DNA of 64,000 bases from Planctomycetota bacterium (GTDB lineage: Bacteria; Planctomycetota; UBA1135; UBA2386): assembly GCA_028281765.1 (NCBI GenBank), contig JANQJF010000119.1, positions 44,402 through 108,401 on the forward strand. The letters run 5' to 3'. Positions 1-10,266 of the stretch are shown one piece after another (positions within the stretch are counted from its first letter, which is position 1; every line of letters begins with the position of its first letter). The notes beneath the pieces are model-generated. The model was not told the DNA's origin. It made no database searches and saw only the letters and a program-made list of their open reading frames with translations. Made by a program: the position numbers and the translations under genes.

Positions 1-1571
1 ATCAGGTATGCCGACAGGCCATCGACGACGCGCACCAATCGGTCCAGCCAGTGACGCTTCGCCGGGTCGCTCGCGCACCCCGTGACGAACGCCCGGTCGA
101 CCTTGATCACGTCGGGCTCGAGCACGATCAACGCTTCGAGCGAGCTCCGACCGAACCCGACGTCGTCGAGCGCGACGAGCACGCCGACTTTCTGCAGCTC
201 GGCGACTCGCTCGCGCAGGCGACCGGGCTGACCGATGACCTGCTGCTCGCTGAGCTCGACGCAGAACTGCCGGCGACTCCCGAACCGACCGCAGAACAAC
301 TCGACCCAACGATCGAGATCCACGCTCTCGAGCGTCGACGGGTAGAGATTGACGTGGATGCGACCCTCGAGATCCGGACGAGCTTCGACCGCGTCGAGAC
401 AGTTCTCGACGCAGCTGAGATCGACCGAGCGAAGCAGATCCCGCTCCACGGCCGCACGGAACAGGTGCTCGGGGTTTTCGAGCTCGTCACCGCTCGGCCC
501 ACGGCTCAGGAGCTCCATGCCGACGGGGCGATCGTCGGACAACGCGCGGATCGACTGTGCGACGACGCGCAGCCCCTTGCCCTCGAGCAGTAGCGCGTCT
601 TGGCTCGACCCTTCCACGGCCGAGAGCGCCGTCGCGACACGGTTCTTCCCGCCGCGCTTGCCGCGCTTCAACGCGAGCTGCAGCTGCGTCAGCAGCTCCT
701 TCGTCGTCGCGGCATCCACCGCGACGTCGGAGACTCCGATGCTGACCGTCGCGTCGAATCGACTGGTCCCCGCCTCGACCGGATGCGCCGCGACCGCGTC
801 GCGCACGCGCTCGGCGACGCGGAACGCTTCCGCGATCCGCGTGTCGGGCAGGAGCGCGATGAACTCGTCCCCGCCGACGCGCGCCAAGACGTCCGTCGGG
901 CGCAGCGCGCGCGTCAATCGGCGAGAGACTTCCTGTAGGACTGCATCGCCGAACGCATGACCGAACTGATCGTTCGCAGTCTTGAAGTCATCGCAGTCGA
1001 CGAGCAATGCAGCGAGCCGCGCTCCGCTCCGTCGCACGCGCGCCGCTTCCTGCGCGAGCGCACGTTCGAGCCCGCGACGGTTGATGAGATCCGTGAGCGG
1101 ATCCCGGATTGCGATCTCTTGCAGCACGCGCGCCGCGTCGCGCAACGCGTCCTCATTGCGTCGCAGCGCCGTGATGTCCTCGGCGACACCGGCGAAGCTC
1201 GTGACACGGCCGCTTTCATCCCGAATCGCAAAGCCGCGATCGCGGATCCAGCGAGTCTCTCCGTCGTCCCGCACGATGCGGTAGGTCACTTCGAACTCGG
1301 ACTCGTCGAGCTTTGCGTAGCACGCCTCCACCCGAGAGCGGTCCTCGGGATGCACGGCGCCGAGCCAATCGCCGGAGTCCTCGAGCAGCGCGTCGGGCGA
1401 CCGTTGCCAAACTCGCGCGTACGCATCGTTCACGTAGCGGACGCGCCGATCGTGGACGGAGCGATTCCAAAGCACCTGATTGATGTTCCCGGCGATCTGC
1501 CGGAACACTTCCTCGTCCGCGCGTCGGTCCTCGCCCGGCTCGCGCGGAGCCGACGGAATGTCATCTCCCAT
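1..1571 (-). CDS. PAS-GGDEF-EAL signalling protein (C-terminus runs off window start)
   Basis: Read on the minus strand from ATG at 1571: MGDDIPSAPREPGED...WNRSVHDRRVRYVNDAYARVW (PAS), RDPLTDLINRRGLERAL...ARVGGDEFIALLPDTRI (GGDEF), VALDDVGFGRSSLEALIVLEPDVIKVDRAFV (EAL). Absent from the ORF track because no stop lies inside the window. Confidence 0.9.
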   Translation of the reverse strand, partial: MGDDIPSAPREPGEDRRADEEVFRQIAGNINQVLWNRSVHDRRVRYVNDAYARVWQRSPDALLEDSGDWLGAVHPEDRSRVEACYAKLDESEFEVTYRIVRDDGETRWIRDRGFAIRDESGRVTSFAGVAEDITALRRNEDALRDAARVLQEIAIRDPLTDLINRRGLERALAQEAARVRRSGARLAALLVDCDDFKTANDQFGHAFGDAVLQEVSRRLTRALRPTDVLARVGGDEFIALLPDTRIAEAFRVAERVRDAVAAHPVEAGTSRFDATVSIGVSDVAVDAATTKELLTQLQLALKRGKRGGKNRVATALSAVEGSSQDALLLEGKGLRVVAQSIRALSDDRPVGMELLSRGPSGDELENPEHLFRAAVERDLLRSVDLSCVENCLDAVEARPDLEGRIHVNLYPSTLESVDLDRWVELFCGRFGSRRQFCVELSEQQVIGQPGRLRERVAELQKVGVLVALDDVGFGRSSLEALIVLEPDVIKVDRAFVTGCASDPAKRHWLDRLVRVVDGLSAYL

Positions 1572-1931
1572 GTCGCCTCACGTCGCTCGGAAACCCCGAA
1601 CCATGCCGAAGGCCCCGCGACCCGGACATCGTAGGCCAAGGCACTCCGCCAAGGAAGCATCCAGACGCTCGACCGCAATTCGCGAGCCAGGCTTCGACAC
1701 GATCCGACGCAACCCGATTTCCTCGCGGGACCTGGAACGATCGCGTCGCCGTGCTCGTCCCCCCGCCGCCGCACGATCTCGCGTGGATCCAAATTTCGAG
1801 CAGCACCTCGACGTACTTTCATGGCCACGACGAACGCACGGCGACAACTCTCTCCGGACCGAGGCTTGACCGATCGGGCGACGCGGCCCGAGGCCGGCTT
1901 CGGCAGCTGATCTCTTCGAAGCAGACCGACC

Positions 1932-4900
1932 ATGCGTATGCGTTCTCCCTCGATCTCCGCCAGCGTCCTCGCAGCGCTCGCGGTCGCGCCCCTCGCGTTC
2001 GCGCAGAGTATTCCAACGACACCGGGGCACATGCCGCCACCCGGCGACCTCTCGTTCGTCACCAACGCCGGTCAGTGGGGTGCGGGCATCGCCGCCCGCG
2101 CGCGCACCGGCAACGGCACCGCCTGGTTCCACGACCGCGGCGTCGTCTTCACGATTCAGAAGCAGGAGATGCGCACGTCCGGCCGCGGCCCACTCCAGGG
2201 TCCGCCCCGGCCCCACACGGTCGACGAGACCAAGCTCGGTCTGCGCTTCGTCGGCGCGCGCGCAACCGAGCCGACGGCGCTCGGCGCGCACGGCACCCGC
2301 ACCTTCGTTCATGGCTCGCACGAACCGTGGAACGCGAGCACCCACGACTCACTCCGCTACGAGCAGCTCTATCCGGGCATCGACGCGGCGTTCCGCACCG
2401 ACGGCCAACAGCTGGTCTACGACTTCCATCTCGCGCCGCACAGCTCACACACGACGATCGAGATCGCCTGCGACGGCGCCGCGTCGCTCGCGCTGCGTGA
2501 CGACGGCTCACTCGTCATGCGCACCGGAATCGGCGATGTCGTGCAGAGCGCACCGCAGAGCTTCGAGCTCCTCGCGGACGGCACCAAGATCCCGGTCCCG
2601 AGTCGCTTCGTGCTGCGCGGACCGGATCGATACGGCTTCGATGTCGAACGCGACGACCCGTCGCGCCCGCTCTGGATCGACCCCGGTGTCGACTGGACGA
2701 CCTACTTCGGGACCTCCGGCGTCGACTACTTCTTCGGCGCGGCACAGATCCTCGACGAGTACCACGTGTTCCTCGGTGGAAGTGACTCGCCGTCGATCCC
2801 CGCCCCGTGGTCTTCGAACACTCAGGGCCCCGCGGGCACGTTCGACGTCGTCGTCAGCTTGATGATCCCGACCGACCCGGCCGCGACCGCACCGGTCATC
2901 ACGACGGTGATCGGCGGCAGCGGCTTCGACCACGCGCTCGACGTCGCGTTCGACCCTACGACGCAGCTGATCACGATCGTCGGCGTGACGTGGTCGTCGG
3001 ACTTCCCGGTGACGCCGGATGCCAACCAGCCGACCACCGGTGGCGGCATCGACGGCTTCCTCACCCAGGTCGACGTCGCGGGCCAAATCGTCTACTCGAC
3101 GTACTTCGGTGGGAACGGCGACGACCGCCTCACGGACGTCGTCATGCAGAACGGCGTCGCGACGATCGCCGGCTACACCGACGACCCGACGCTCCCCGTC
3201 AGCCCCAGCGCCTACCAGCCGACGCTCGCCGGCGGGCTCGACCTCGTGATCGGCCGGCTCGATCCCGGCCTCGCGCCGGGATCGCAGCTGACGGCCTCGA
3301 CGTTCCTCGGCTCGAGCGCGGACGAAGGCGTCGTGATCGAAGACACGGACGACTTCTTCCTCAACTGGGACCTCGCCGAGCTCGACGTCGCGGACAACGG
3401 GGACGTCACGGTCTCCGTCTTCTCGCAGGGCGCCGGCTTCCCGACTTCGAACTTCTCGTTCGCCGGGGCCACGGATTTCCTGATCGCGCGCCTCGACGCG
3501 ACGCTCGGACAGCTCCTCTATTCGACCTACCTGGGCGGCCCGGGAGTCGAGATCTCCGCCGCGATGACCGTCGACGACAACGGCGCGATCACGGTCGCCG
3601 GGATCTCGCAGACACCGGGCGCGCCAGTCACCGCCGGCGCGATCCAAGCCAACCACGCGGGCAGCAACGACGGCTACCTCGCGCGCATCGATCCGTCGCT
3701 CTCACAGGCCCAGCAGCTCGTCTACGGAACCTACGTCGGCGACACCGGGGACGACGAGCTGATCGGCATGGCGCTGGAGCCGGACTCGACCCACGTCGTC
3801 GTGACCGGCTGGTCCGAGAACGGCTCGCTGCCGACGACCCCGGACGCGTTCCAAACCGACAGCGCCGGGCCGAACGCGAGCTACGTGATCCGCCTCGACG
3901 CGGACGCGAGCTCGCAGCATCCGGTGCACTACTTCTCGTATCTGAGCGCGCCCGGCTCGACAGGCTTCGGCACGCGTATGTTCAACGGCACGCGCCTCGA
4001 CGACGGACGGTGGGTCCTGTACGGCGCGGTCGAGACCGCGTTCCCGGTCGGTGCGAACGGTCCGCAGGCTTCCCCAGCGGGCGCCCTCGACGGGGCGGTA
4101 CTCGTCATGGATCTCCTGCCGACGGGCGTCGAGCGCTTCGGCTCCGGCACCGCCGCGTGCGATCGACCGATCCTGGCCGGCGTGCGCTTCTCGCCGCGGT
4201 TCGACAACGAGGCGTTCGCGATCTACACGACCGGCGCACCGCCGGCGACGAACGGCGTGGTGTTGTTCGGCGATCCGCTGCCGACGCCGCTGGCCGCCTT
4301 CAACATCGACTTGCTCCTCTGGAACATCGCGACCGCGGAACCGGTGACGACGGACGGCCTCGGCTTCTCGATGCTGCCGCTACCGATCGGCGTGAGCTCG
4401 CTCCCCGGCGTCTCGCTGAGTGCGCAGAGCGTGTTCTTGACGAACGCGACGTGTCCGGGATCGGGCCCGTTCGCGGCGAGTGATCGCCTCGACCTTACGA
4501 TCACCGCCGGTCCGCCGCCGCTGATCGGCGCGATCACGCCTCCGAGCGCGCCCTCGGGGACGACGATCACGATCGCCGGCTCGAACTTCTCGGCGGCCGC
4601 GACGATCACGGTCGCCGGCGTGCCAACGACCCCGAGTCTCCTGACGGAGAACAGCATCCAGTTCCCGTATCCGCCCGGTCTCCCGTGCGACAGCGCCGTC
4701 GTGGTCACGAACCCGGACGGCGCATCGTCGACCGGCACGCTGAACCCGACTCCGAACGTCACCAACGCGATCTCGCCTCAGGGTCCGGCAGCCGGCGGCG
4801 CGCTGTTCACGATGGTCGGCTCGGGCTTCTCGCCGAACACGACCGTCACGATCGGCGGCGCTCCAGCGACCGTGATTCTGTCCGTGTCCGGCCTGCTCCG

Positions 4901-4994
4901 CGTGACGACCCCACCCGGCACGCCCGGGCCGGCGGAAGTCTTGATCACGACGGACGGTGGCTGCTCGACGACGACGACCTACACGTATCTCTAG
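1932..4994 (+). CDS. Secreted SBBP beta-propeller repeat protein with C-terminal IPT/TIG domains
   Basis: Signal peptide; repeated YSTYFGG..GDD..TDV / VAGYT..P..P.T..A.Q blocks; GAITPPSAPSGTTITIAGSNFS and ISPQGPAAGGALFTMVGSGFSPNTTVTIGG are IPT/TIG repeats. Confidence 0.85.
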   Translation: MRMRSPSISASVLAALAVAPLAFAQSIPTTPGHMPPPGDLSFVTNAGQWGAGIAARARTGNGTAWFHDRGVVFTIQKQEMRTSGRGPLQGPPRPHTVDETKLGLRFVGARATEPTALGAHGTRTFVHGSHEPWNASTHDSLRYEQLYPGIDAAFRTDGQQLVYDFHLAPHSSHTTIEIACDGAASLALRDDGSLVMRTGIGDVVQSAPQSFELLADGTKIPVPSRFVLRGPDRYGFDVERDDPSRPLWIDPGVDWTTYFGTSGVDYFFGAAQILDEYHVFLGGSDSPSIPAPWSSNTQGPAGTFDVVVSLMIPTDPAATAPVITTVIGGSGFDHALDVAFDPTTQLITIVGVTWSSDFPVTPDANQPTTGGGIDGFLTQVDVAGQIVYSTYFGGNGDDRLTDVVMQNGVATIAGYTDDPTLPVSPSAYQPTLAGGLDLVIGRLDPGLAPGSQLTASTFLGSSADEGVVIEDTDDFFLNWDLAELDVADNGDVTVSVFSQGAGFPTSNFSFAGATDFLIARLDATLGQLLYSTYLGGPGVEISAAMTVDDNGAITVAGISQTPGAPVTAGAIQANHAGSNDGYLARIDPSLSQAQQLVYGTYVGDTGDDELIGMALEPDSTHVVVTGWSENGSLPTTPDAFQTDSAGPNASYVIRLDADASSQHPVHYFSYLSAPGSTGFGTRMFNGTRLDDGRWVLYGAVETAFPVGANGPQASPAGALDGAVLVMDLLPTGVERFGSGTAACDRPILAGVRFSPRFDNEAFAIYTTGAPPATNGVVLFGDPLPTPLAAFNIDLLLWNIATAEPVTTDGLGFSMLPLPIGVSSLPGVSLSAQSVFLTNATCPGSGPFAASDRLDLTITAGPPPLIGAITPPSAPSGTTITIAGSNFSAAATITVAGVPTTPSLLTENSIQFPYPPGLPCDSAVVVTNPDGASSTGTLNPTPNVTNAISPQGPAAGGALFTMVGSGFSPNTTVTIGGAPATVILSVSGLLRVTTPPGTPGPAEVLITTDGGCSTTTTYTYL

Positions 4995-5008
4995 AGCTCT
5001 ACGAATCT

Positions 5009-5779
5009 CTACAACACCAGCAGCGACACGCTCGCGAGCGTCGTCAGCACGAGGATCGCGTTGCGGAACGCTTCCTGCGGAATCCACGCGAGGAAGCGCC
5101 GCCCGATCACCGCACCGACGATCACGAGCGGGAAAAGCAGCACGAACGCCTCGAGGTACGGCAGCTGGATCATGTCGAGGTAGGCGAACGCGGGGATCTT
5201 CGACACGTTGACGACAAGGAAGAACACCGCGGTCGTCCCCATGAACCGCGCCTTCTCGAGGCCCGCCGACAGGAAGTAGATCCCCATGATCGGACCGGCG
5301 GCGTTCGCGAGCGTCGTCGCCGTGCCCGCCGACGCGCCGACGAAGAATCGGAACAGCGGATGCCGCACGTTCATCGACGCTGCGCGCCGCATGCGCACGA
5401 CCTCGAGCAGCACGAGTGACAACACGAGCGCGCCGATCGTCACGCGCAGCACGCGGTCGTCGACGGCGCCGAGGATCAGCACGCCGACGACGAGCCCGCA
5501 CACGACCGGCGGCACGAGCTTGACGAGTTCGCTCCACTCCGCGGTGCGCCGATAGAACACGACCGCGAGGATGTCGCCGACGACGAGGTAGAGCAGCAGC
5601 GTGCCGACCGACGTCTTGGTCGGGAACGTCAACGCCATGACGACCGGAATCAGGATGCCGAGCGGCGGCAGACCGGTCTTGACGAACCCGACGAGCAGCG
5701 CGACGCACGCGAGGCCGAGGTAGGCGGCGGCGGAGAGGCCGGGGTCGCCGTTCAGCAGCATGGCCGGGCCTTCATCCAA
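5009..5779 (-). CDS. TauE/SafE-family membrane transporter
   Basis: Multiple TM segments, GFVKTGLPPLGILIPVVMALTFPTKTSVGTLL pattern and duplicated topology. Confidence 0.75.
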   Translation of the reverse strand: MDEGPAMLLNGDPGLSAAAYLGLACVALLVGFVKTGLPPLGILIPVVMALTFPTKTSVGTLLLYLVVGDILAVVFYRRTAEWSELVKLVPPVVCGLVVGVLILGAVDDRVLRVTIGALVLSLVLLEVVRMRRAASMNVRHPLFRFFVGASAGTATTLANAAGPIMGIYFLSAGLEKARFMGTTAVFFLVVNVSKIPAFAYLDMIQLPYLEAFVLLFPLVIVGAVIGRRFLAWIPQEAFRNAILVLTTLASVSLLVL

Positions 5780-5934
5780 CGCGTGCGCATCACCACGTCG
5801 ATGGTGCCGCGGCTTCGAGCGAGCGACAAGGCAGCGCCGGGCACCGTCGCCCGCCGATCCGGCCGAATGTCGACGAAACGCGCTTGATCCGAACGCCCCC
5901 GCCCTCTAGCTTGCCCGGCCCTCGCAGGAGGCCC

Positions 5935-6010
5935 GGGCAGGTAGCTCAGTTGGTAGAGCACAGCATTGAAAATGCTGGGGTCGGCGGTTCAAATCCGCCC
6001 CTGCCCACCA
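5935..6010 (+). tRNA. tRNA-Phe(GAA), CCA encoded
   Basis: GGGCAGGTAGCTCAGTTGGTAGAGCACAGCATTGAAAATGCTGGGGTCGGCGGTTCAAATCCGCCCCTGCCCACCA; acceptor, D, anticodon and T stems all pair. Confidence 0.95.
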
Positions 6011-6063
6011 GTTTCAGGCCGTTTCGCTGTTTTGGGCTAACTCCTCGGGCTAACCTGGGAGTC

Positions 6064-7200
6064 ATGTCGGCTACCAAGAACCCCGCTCAGCGGAGGCGTC
6101 GCCGTCCTCCCAAGCCGAAGCGTCGCGCTTCGTACAGCAACATCTACCCGCGCTGGATGGCATCAGCGGATGCGTGGGGCTGGCGCCCCGCGATCAAGCA
6201 CGAGGGCTCACTCATCTGGGGGCCGACCGTTCGCACGCAGAAGGAAGCGTTCGAAGCAGCCCAGCAGATGCGCAGTGAACTGGCCACGATCGCCGAGCTT
6301 CCGGACGTGTCGATGACGATCAGCGAAGCGTTTGACGAGACGATTCAACGACTGCTCGACGGTGGAGGCTCACCCATCACCGCGAAGGGGTACCGCGCAC
6401 GGTTCGACATCTGGGAGGACTTCCTCGACCCTGAGGCACCCATCGCGCAGTTCACCGCTGATGACGTTCGCGCGTTGATTCGTAGGAGGCGAGAACGTGA
6501 CGGATTGCACGCAAATGGCGTGCGACAAGATCTTCGCGTCCTGCACCGCGTGCTCGCTGTTGGCGGTTTCCCTCCAGACAAGAACCCCGCGCGTAAGCGA
6601 ACGAAGGAGCTGCCCGGAGGTGTGGACTGGCCGGCGGAGAAGCAGCCTGATCGACCGTTCTTCACGATGGCGCAGGTAGCTGATATTGAGAGGCGAGTGC
6701 GAAAGTCTGCGACACCATCATCAACGTTCCACGCCGACCTCATCGTGTTTCTTGCCGTCACGGGGATTCGCAGTTTCGAACTCGAACGCCTGCGCGCCCA
6801 CGACGTCTCGTTCGACGACGAACAGGGTGGTGGCACCATCAAAGTTCACGGAAAACGCGGCGGTATCCGCCGCGTCGCGTTTCATGCAGGAGACAAGCCG
6901 ATCGTCCGCCGCCTTCTCGAGCATGCAGGCACCGGCCCTATCATCTCGCCGGTTGGCCTCTCGACAATCCTCAAGCGACTTGCGCGGCGCCTCGGCATAC
7001 CCGGTTTGAACGCGCGGGCGCTCAGACGAACGTTTGCCACTGACATGTCTGACGGCTCTGACTTGCGAACGATCCAGTCCCAGCTTGGTCACTCTCAGCT
7101 CTCGACCACACAGAAGTACCTTGGTGAGCGCATCGAGCTTGCACACGCGGCTGCCGAGCGGCGTCATCGACGACTTCGCGGGTCCGCGCAGGAACCCTGA
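6064..7200 (+). CDS. Tyrosine recombinase/integrase adjacent to tRNA-Phe
   Basis: TGIRSFELERL, GKRGGIRRV, ALRRTFATDM, LGHSQLSTTQKYL catalytic-region motifs; starts 54 bp after the tRNA 3' end. Confidence 0.9.
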   Translation: MSATKNPAQRRRRRPPKPKRRASYSNIYPRWMASADAWGWRPAIKHEGSLIWGPTVRTQKEAFEAAQQMRSELATIAELPDVSMTISEAFDETIQRLLDGGGSPITAKGYRARFDIWEDFLDPEAPIAQFTADDVRALIRRRRERDGLHANGVRQDLRVLHRVLAVGGFPPDKNPARKRTKELPGGVDWPAEKQPDRPFFTMAQVADIERRVRKSATPSSTFHADLIVFLAVTGIRSFELERLRAHDVSFDDEQGGGTIKVHGKRGGIRRVAFHAGDKPIVRRLLEHAGTGPIISPVGLSTILKRLARRLGIPGLNARALRRTFATDMSDGSDLRTIQSQLGHSQLSTTQKYLGERIELAHAAAERRHRRLRGSAQEP

Positions 7201-7211
7201 GAATTAGCATC

Positions 7212-7517
7212 TCATCGGCGCGTGCGCTTCCCGCGACTTCGTGCTGTCTTGTCTCGCACGGTTCGCCGGATGACTGTTCGTGCGACGGCCTTTTGGCGAG
7301 CGGTCGTCACTGCCTTCGACATGATGTAGGACACTGCTTCGCTGCGCGAGACCAGGTACAGTCCCGGCTTCAATCGGTACAGTTGGGGCGCCCCTACTTG
7401 CTTCAACCATAATCGCCGAAGCAGCACTGGATCAACGCCGAGTTCTTCCGCGAACTCGTCGAGCGGCACCAGATCCAGTGGTTCATCGGGAGGCGGTGTT
7501 TCTGTCGTGCGACTCAT
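7212..7517 (-). CDS. Small basic protein, possible HTH/excisionase-like
   Basis: 101 aa: LVPLDEFAEELGVDPVLLRRLWLK HTH-like segment, basic C-terminus; last gene of the minus-strand operon. Confidence 0.5.
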   Translation of the reverse strand: MSRTTETPPPDEPLDLVPLDEFAEELGVDPVLLRRLWLKQVGAPQLYRLKPGLYLVSRSEAVSYIMSKAVTTARQKAVARTVIRRTVRDKTARSRGKRTRR

Positions 7518-7582
7518 CGAACGTCACCGGCGCAACCTGTGCGCGCCCACGATGGTGAAGTAAGTGCCGTGTCGCCCGACGA

Positions 7583-8155
7583 TCACGGTTCTCTCCCGAG
7601 CGTCCGCTCATCCGTCGTTGCTCGCTTGATCGCGCCCGTCTGACGGGGCGTGTTCGCTGCTTGCTTCAAATCACGCACTGCCAGTTTCGATGTTGTGCGC
7701 GCTCGTCTGCGCGACGTGTCTTCTTCTTCATGTGTCGGTGCTATTTCCCAGTTCTCGTCTGAGTTGTCGCCCTGCCACTCGAGTTCCTTCGTGGTTCTGC
7801 CCACCTTCGGTGTGTTGATTCGTAGGGTGTCGTTGCACGTCGGTGGCGGCGTACTTCGGTACGTCGTGGTGTTTGTCGTCTTCCATTCGTGGGTGTTCTT
7901 CGTCACCGTGATGCGGATCCGTCCCATTCCTGCGACGAGTGTTGCGACGACGACTGCTATCGCGAATCCGAGCATCGGCAGAGCGAACACGCTGATGCCG
8001 ATAGCGCCGTAGGCGAGCACGGTGAGTCCTGCCACGGCACAGGCGATCGCGGCAGGCCCTGCCCCGGACGTCGCTGCTTCATCGTCATGCGTCCACCAGA
8101 GCACGGTGCCGAAGAGAAGCCCGCTGAGACCTGCGCCAGCATCAAGTGGTGTCAT
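7583..8155 (-). CDS. Membrane protein of unknown function
   Basis: 190 aa, N-terminal hydrophobic helices; overlaps the Hsp70 ORF by 4 nt. Confidence 0.6.
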   Translation of the reverse strand: MTPLDAGAGLSGLLFGTVLWWTHDDEAATSGAGPAAIACAVAGLTVLAYGAIGISVFALPMLGFAIAVVVATLVAGMGRIRITVTKNTHEWKTTNTTTYRSTPPPTCNDTLRINTPKVGRTTKELEWQGDNSDENWEIAPTHEEEDTSRRRARTTSKLAVRDLKQAANTPRQTGAIKRATTDERTLGREP

Positions 8156-9648
8156 GCGACCTCCTCTGCTACGTCGTAGCTAATCACCATCTTCCCGCGC
8201 TTGCCGCAGTGAGGATCCACTGCTTCTGCGCGGAGCATGCCGAGTTTGTCGATGGTCAGTCGTACTTCGATGCTGTGCGGTCGGTCACTGATTGCGGGTA
8301 GGTCGTCGAGTTCGATGACGCCGAGTTCGACGCATTCGCTCGCCGGAGCACCGTTTCGTCCTTGCAGGATCCGAATGCACGCCGCGGTTTGCCCTGGCTT
8401 CTCGAGCGTGAACGTCTCGACGTGATCTGAAGGGATCACTACTCCTTCGTCGAGAATGACTGAGTTGATGAGTTCCTTTGACTCGTTGATGACGGCAACA
8501 CCGAACGGGTACGGTGTTGTTTCACTCAGGGTGTGGCGGCTTCGCGGCAGGACTTTCCGCCCAACCGTGACTGGTTGACCGCGCGCTTCTTGTTCGATTC
8601 TCCCGATCTCGACCGCCCCGAGTGCTACGGCGTAGAACGGATCTACGTGCGAGCTGGGTGTGAGGTCGAATCGTTCTTTGAGCTGCTCCGCTACGAGCGG
8701 CACTTTTGCTCCGCCCCCTACCATCAGGAGTTCGTTGAGACTTCCTGGGGTGATGTCCTTTGCTCGAAGTGCTTCGTCGACGCAATCGAGGGCCTGGTCC
8801 ACGAGGTCGCTGACAGCTGCTTCGAACGCTGCACGCGTGACTTCTGTTGAGAGGACGTGCCCGTCGCACGTCCAGACGAGCTGTGTCGTGCTGCGCACCG
8901 ACAGATCAAGCTTCGCTGTCTCGATTCGTTGATCGAGTTCGAACAGTGCGATCGCGTGCGTTTCTGGGTTAGGTCGAAACCCGTATTCTGCTTCGAATCG
9001 CGACAGCACGATCTCAAGCAGTCGGTCGGAGAAGTCTTTTCCTCCCAGCGCGTTCACGCCGCGCGTGATGATCGTTGTGACGCTATTGCCGGAGACCTCG
9101 AGGATGGAGAAGTCGAAGGTTGCTGCTCCGAGGTCGCAGACTGCTGAAACCCCGTCTGCTCGTGAGTGCAGGCGGTTTCCGAATCCGGCTGCCGTTGGTT
9201 CCTTCGGCGTGCTGATGAGTTCGAGTCCTGCCTTCTTGCACGCAGCCCTGATGGACTCAATCTGTGGGTCGCTGTAGTTGGCAGGGACGGTGATGACGAC
9301 CTTCGTTGGGACCGTCCCGGTTGCTCGTTCAATATCCCGCTTCGCTGCTTCGATGCGAATGGCCTGCAAGTCCACAGCTCGGTGTTTCTTGCCGGTGTCA
9401 GGATGCACGAACAGCACTTCGTCCGTTCCCACGAAGCGCTTCTCGAAACGCACGTGACGCGGAGGATTCATCGCTCCCGCGTTCGCTGCTGCCATCCCGA
9501 CGAGCACACTTCCGTCTTCGTTGAAGTAGAGATCCGACGACGTCTCCAGTTGCCCGTATTCGTTTGGCACGAGAACCGACTTTCCTTCTCCTTCCAGAGT
9601 CGTCACGCGGGTCGCGGTCATCGACAAGTCCATTCCAAAGATGCTCAT
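8152..9648 (-). CDS. Hsp70-family protein
   Basis: DnaK-type actin-fold ATPase: DLSMTATRVTTLEG, VVITVPANYSD, PKEPTAAGFG, VCDLGAATFDFSILEV, LLMVGGGAKVPLVAEQL. Confidence 0.9.
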   Translation of the reverse strand: MSIFGMDLSMTATRVTTLEGEGKSVLVPNEYGQLETSSDLYFNEDGSVLVGMAAANAGAMNPPRHVRFEKRFVGTDEVLFVHPDTGKKHRAVDLQAIRIEAAKRDIERATGTVPTKVVITVPANYSDPQIESIRAACKKAGLELISTPKEPTAAGFGNRLHSRADGVSAVCDLGAATFDFSILEVSGNSVTTIITRGVNALGGKDFSDRLLEIVLSRFEAEYGFRPNPETHAIALFELDQRIETAKLDLSVRSTTQLVWTCDGHVLSTEVTRAAFEAAVSDLVDQALDCVDEALRAKDITPGSLNELLMVGGGAKVPLVAEQLKERFDLTPSSHVDPFYAVALGAVEIGRIEQEARGQPVTVGRKVLPRSRHTLSETTPYPFGVAVINESKELINSVILDEGVVIPSDHVETFTLEKPGQTAACIRILQGRNGAPASECVELGVIELDDLPAISDRPHSIEVRLTIDKLGMLRAEAVDPHCGKRGKMVISYDVAEEVA

Positions 9649-10226
9649 CGCGTCCCCTCCGCTTCATAGTGTGCGTCGTAGACGGCGACGTCTTGGGCGC
9701 GGATAAGTGCTCCTTCGAATCGGAAGCCTGGATGCAGGACCGCGGCTACCGTTCGATGGCATGATTCATCAGTTGTTACTGATCGTTGCCGGGGACACAT
9801 TGTTGTTGGGTCGAACGGATCTCCCGGTTCTGCTTCGAGCACCTCCACGCCGAGCAGTCGCAAGAGTGTCAGCACGCGCTGCCGCACCTCACCGATGATC
9901 TCTTCGAGTTCGCGACGGCTCAGCACAGACTCTTCAATACTGCGCGCAACGTCGATAATCGGCGTGAGCTGGCGTGTGACCATGCTGACGACGTCTCGCT
10001 TCGCGTGAGCACTACCGATTCGCTCGATCGCGCCGGTCAATCGCGCGGCGACTTGGTCGGGTACCGCGCCGAGTTCGTGTTCGAGTCGCTCATTCGATGC
10101 GCGAAGCTCTTCGATTTCTCGGTTCTGCGCTCGCTGCAACGCAGCGCATGCTTCGACTTCGTCCGGTAGTGCGGCGAATCGTTCAATCGCCGCGGACACG
10201 TGTTCTTCATGAGGAATAGTAGTCAT
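9645..10226 (-). CDS. GrpE-like nucleotide exchange factor
   Basis: Coiled coil followed by LLRLLGVEVLEAEPGDPFDPTTM...VAAVLHPGFRFEGALIRAQDVAVYD, resembling the GrpE C-terminal domain; 4-nt overlap with Hsp70. Confidence 0.75.
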   Translation of the reverse strand: MTTIPHEEHVSAAIERFAALPDEVEACAALQRAQNREIEELRASNERLEHELGAVPDQVAARLTGAIERIGSAHAKRDVVSMVTRQLTPIIDVARSIEESVLSRRELEEIIGEVRQRVLTLLRLLGVEVLEAEPGDPFDPTTMCPRQRSVTTDESCHRTVAAVLHPGFRFEGALIRAQDVAVYDAHYEAEGTR

Positions 10227-10266
10227 GGTCTTTTCGCTTCTTCAGTCGTTTCATTGAGTTTGAGAA

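Noticed and set aside
51-960. Plus-strand ORFs at the window start
   Set aside because: Antisense to the PAS-GGDEF-EAL gene, whose minus-strand frame carries clear domain motifs.
2508-3656. 382-aa minus-strand ORF and other long ORFs antisense to the SBBP gene
   Set aside because: Arg/Asp/Glu/Val-rich frame complementary to a well-supported beta-propeller gene; typical high-GC spurious ORF.
4380-5708. 442-aa minus-strand ORF spanning the SBBP gene 3' end and the TauE gene
   Set aside because: Low-complexity R/D-rich translation overlapping two better-supported genes on both strands.
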